Part shown: positions 5,524 to 6,238 of the stretch, one piece after another
Position numbering within the stretch: the stretch's first letter is position 1
Layout of the letters: each line of letters starts with the position of its first letter
Assembly (NCBI GenBank): GCA_002720125.1
Contig: PBGQ01000034.1
Coordinates: forward strand, 12,501-18,738
From: Rickettsiales bacterium
GTDB taxonomy: Bacteria > Pseudomonadota > Alphaproteobacteria > TMED109
DNA length: 6,238 bases
Direction of reading: 5' to 3'
The notes under the pieces: model-generated
What the model was told of the DNA's origin: nothing
Seen by the model: only the letters and a program-made list of their open reading frames with translations
Database searches by the model: none
Translations under genes and position numbers: made by a program

Positions 5524-6238
5524 ATGGCAATTCAGGTAAATATAAACAGAGAATCATGGCCCCTCGAAAGTGAATTTAGGATATCTCGCGGTAGCCGAAA
5601 AGTATCAGAGGTCATAACGGTTTCCATCTCTGATGGAAACCGTTCAGGTCGCGGTGAGTGCTTTCCTTATGCACGTTACAATGAAACGTTGGATAATGTT
5701 GAAAAACAGATATCTGGGATCATTCCTGAATTAAACGAAAAGCCTTGCCGGCAATACTTACGTAAAGTATTGCCACCGGGAGCCGCTCGCAATGCAGTAG
5801 ATTGTGCTTTGTGGGATCTTGAAGCCAAGAAAGCAAACAGTAGGATGTGGGAACTAGCAGGCCTGAGTGCTCCCGAGCCACTGACGACAGTTTATACGCT
5901 CGGTGTCGACGAACCTGAAAAAATGGGTGAATTGGCATTTGAGAATTCAAACCGCCCTATTCTTAAACTTAAAATGACCGGGGATGGCCTTGATTTCGAT
6001 CGTGTAGAGAAAATTCATAAAAATGCGCCCAATACGAAGTTAGTAGTGGATGCTAATGAGGGCTGGACTATAGAACAATACCTCGAATATGCACCTCGCT
6101 TTAGAGAATTAGGCGTTATGATGATCGAGCAACCGTTGCCGGCAGACCAAGATTCACAACTCGCCTCCATACCTCACCCAATTGCGGTATGTGCTGATGA
6201 AAGTTGTCACGACACCTCAACGCTGAAAGGGCTGGTAG
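5524..6238 (+). CDS. dgcA: Enolase-superfamily N-acetyl-D-glutamate racemase / dipeptide epimerase (DgcA-like), 3'-truncated
   Basis: The first 238 residues are visible and the frame is still open at the window end; the family is about 320-330 residues long. With a DgcN partner, DgcA converts N-acetyl-D-glutamate to N-acetyl-L-glutamate; close relatives are L-Ala-D/L-Glu dipeptide epimerases. The N-terminal capping domain has GRGECFPYARYNET (42-55) and GAARNAVDCALWDLEAK (86-102). The barrel has the catalytic KxK motif at Lys148-Lys150 and three metal-binding acids at Asp176 (VVDAN), Glu202 (IEQPLP) and Asp225 (ADES). The second catalytic lysine, expected around residue 250, would be beyond the window. 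The ATG at 5524 lies 13 nt after the dgcN stop, with only a weak upstream site (AAAAAGA), so translation may depend on coupling. Two perfect inverted repeats lie inside the gene (5616-5644 and 5750-5774). Enolase-superfamily fold and chemistry are firm; the exact substrate rests on the DgcN neighbour. Confidence 0.87.
   Translation, partial: MAIQVNINRESWPLESEFRISRGSRKVSEVITVSISDGNRSGRGECFPYARYNETLDNVEKQISGIIPELNEKPCRQYLRKVLPPGAARNAVDCALWDLEAKKANSRMWELAGLSAPEPLTTVYTLGVDEPEKMGELAFENSNRPILKLKMTGDGLDFDRVEKIHKNAPNTKLVVDANEGWTIEQYLEYAPRFRELGVMMIEQPLPADQDSQLASIPHPIAVCADESCHDTSTLKGLV
5616..5644. repeat. Perfect 13-bp inverted repeat inside the dgcA-like gene
   Basis: The left arm AACGGTTTCCATC (5616-5628) is exactly complementary to the right arm GATGGAAACCGTT (5632-5644), with a 3-nt TCT loop. 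It encodes about residues 31-41 (ITVSISDGNR), a region of normal family length, so it is not an obvious insertion. No T run follows, so it is not an ordinary intrinsic terminator. Confidence 0.85.
5750..5774. repeat. Perfect 10-bp inverted repeat inside the dgcA-like gene
   Basis: GGCAATACTT (5750-5759) is exactly complementary to AAGTATTGCC (5765-5774), with a 5-nt ACGTA loop. It encodes RQYLRKVLP, just before the conserved GAARNAVD block. It lies about 105 bp downstream of the 13-bp repeat in the same gene. Confidence 0.8.

Noticed and set aside
5616..5774. The two dgcA inverted repeats as ends of an inserted palindromic element or transposon
   Set aside because: The two repeats differ in sequence, there are no flanking target duplications, and the protein keeps family length and motifs through the region.

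Overview
The window looks like a chromosomal segment of a marine-type proteobacterium, most likely an alphaproteobacterium. The evidence is a moderately AT-rich composition, a Bug/TctC-type solute-binding protein, an aspartate-dehydrogenase-family enzyme, and a DUF1611 acetyltransferase gene next to an enolase-superfamily epimerase gene. That last pair is reported mainly from marine proteobacteria, especially Rhodobacterales, and haloarchaea. The organism assignment is inference; no rRNA, tRNA or other phylogenetic marker is present.

Layout: (1) 1-2508, plus strand, is the 3' part of a large modular protein with no Cys or Trp. It has five diverged beta-type repeats of about 65-80 residues separated by long, probably helical segments; the true start lies upstream of the window. 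(2) 2538-3353, minus strand, is an aspartate-dehydrogenase-family NAD(P) oxidoreductase, convergent with gene 1 across 29 bp. (3) 3354-3444 is a 91-bp divergent promoter region with a clear nested dyad. (4) 3445-4437, plus strand, is an exported solute-binding protein of the tripartite tricarboxylate transporter (TTT) family. (5) 4515-5510, plus strand, is a DUF1611 protein matching D-glutamate N-acetyltransferase DgcN. (6) 5524 to the window end, plus strand, is the N-terminal 238 residues of an enolase-superfamily epimerase matching DgcA. No non-coding stretch exceeds 100 bp, and I see no mobile element, CRISPR or RNA gene.

How the genes may work together: in the described DgcN-DgcA route, D-glutamate is N-acetylated by DgcN, DgcA racemizes N-acetyl-D-glutamate to N-acetyl-L-glutamate, and deacetylation gives L-glutamate. 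Here the pair follows a periplasmic binding-protein gene and faces a divergent amino-acid dehydrogenase gene. This suggests a small locus for capture and use of D-glutamate or related peptidoglycan-derived compounds. No TctA/TctB membrane subunits, deacetylase or DgcR-type regulator is visible in the window.

The most unexpected non-protein signals are two perfect inverted repeats inside the dgcA-like coding sequence (13-bp arms with a 3-nt loop, and 10-bp arms with a 5-nt loop). There are also dyads in the intergenic regions in front of the binding-protein gene and in front of dgcN.
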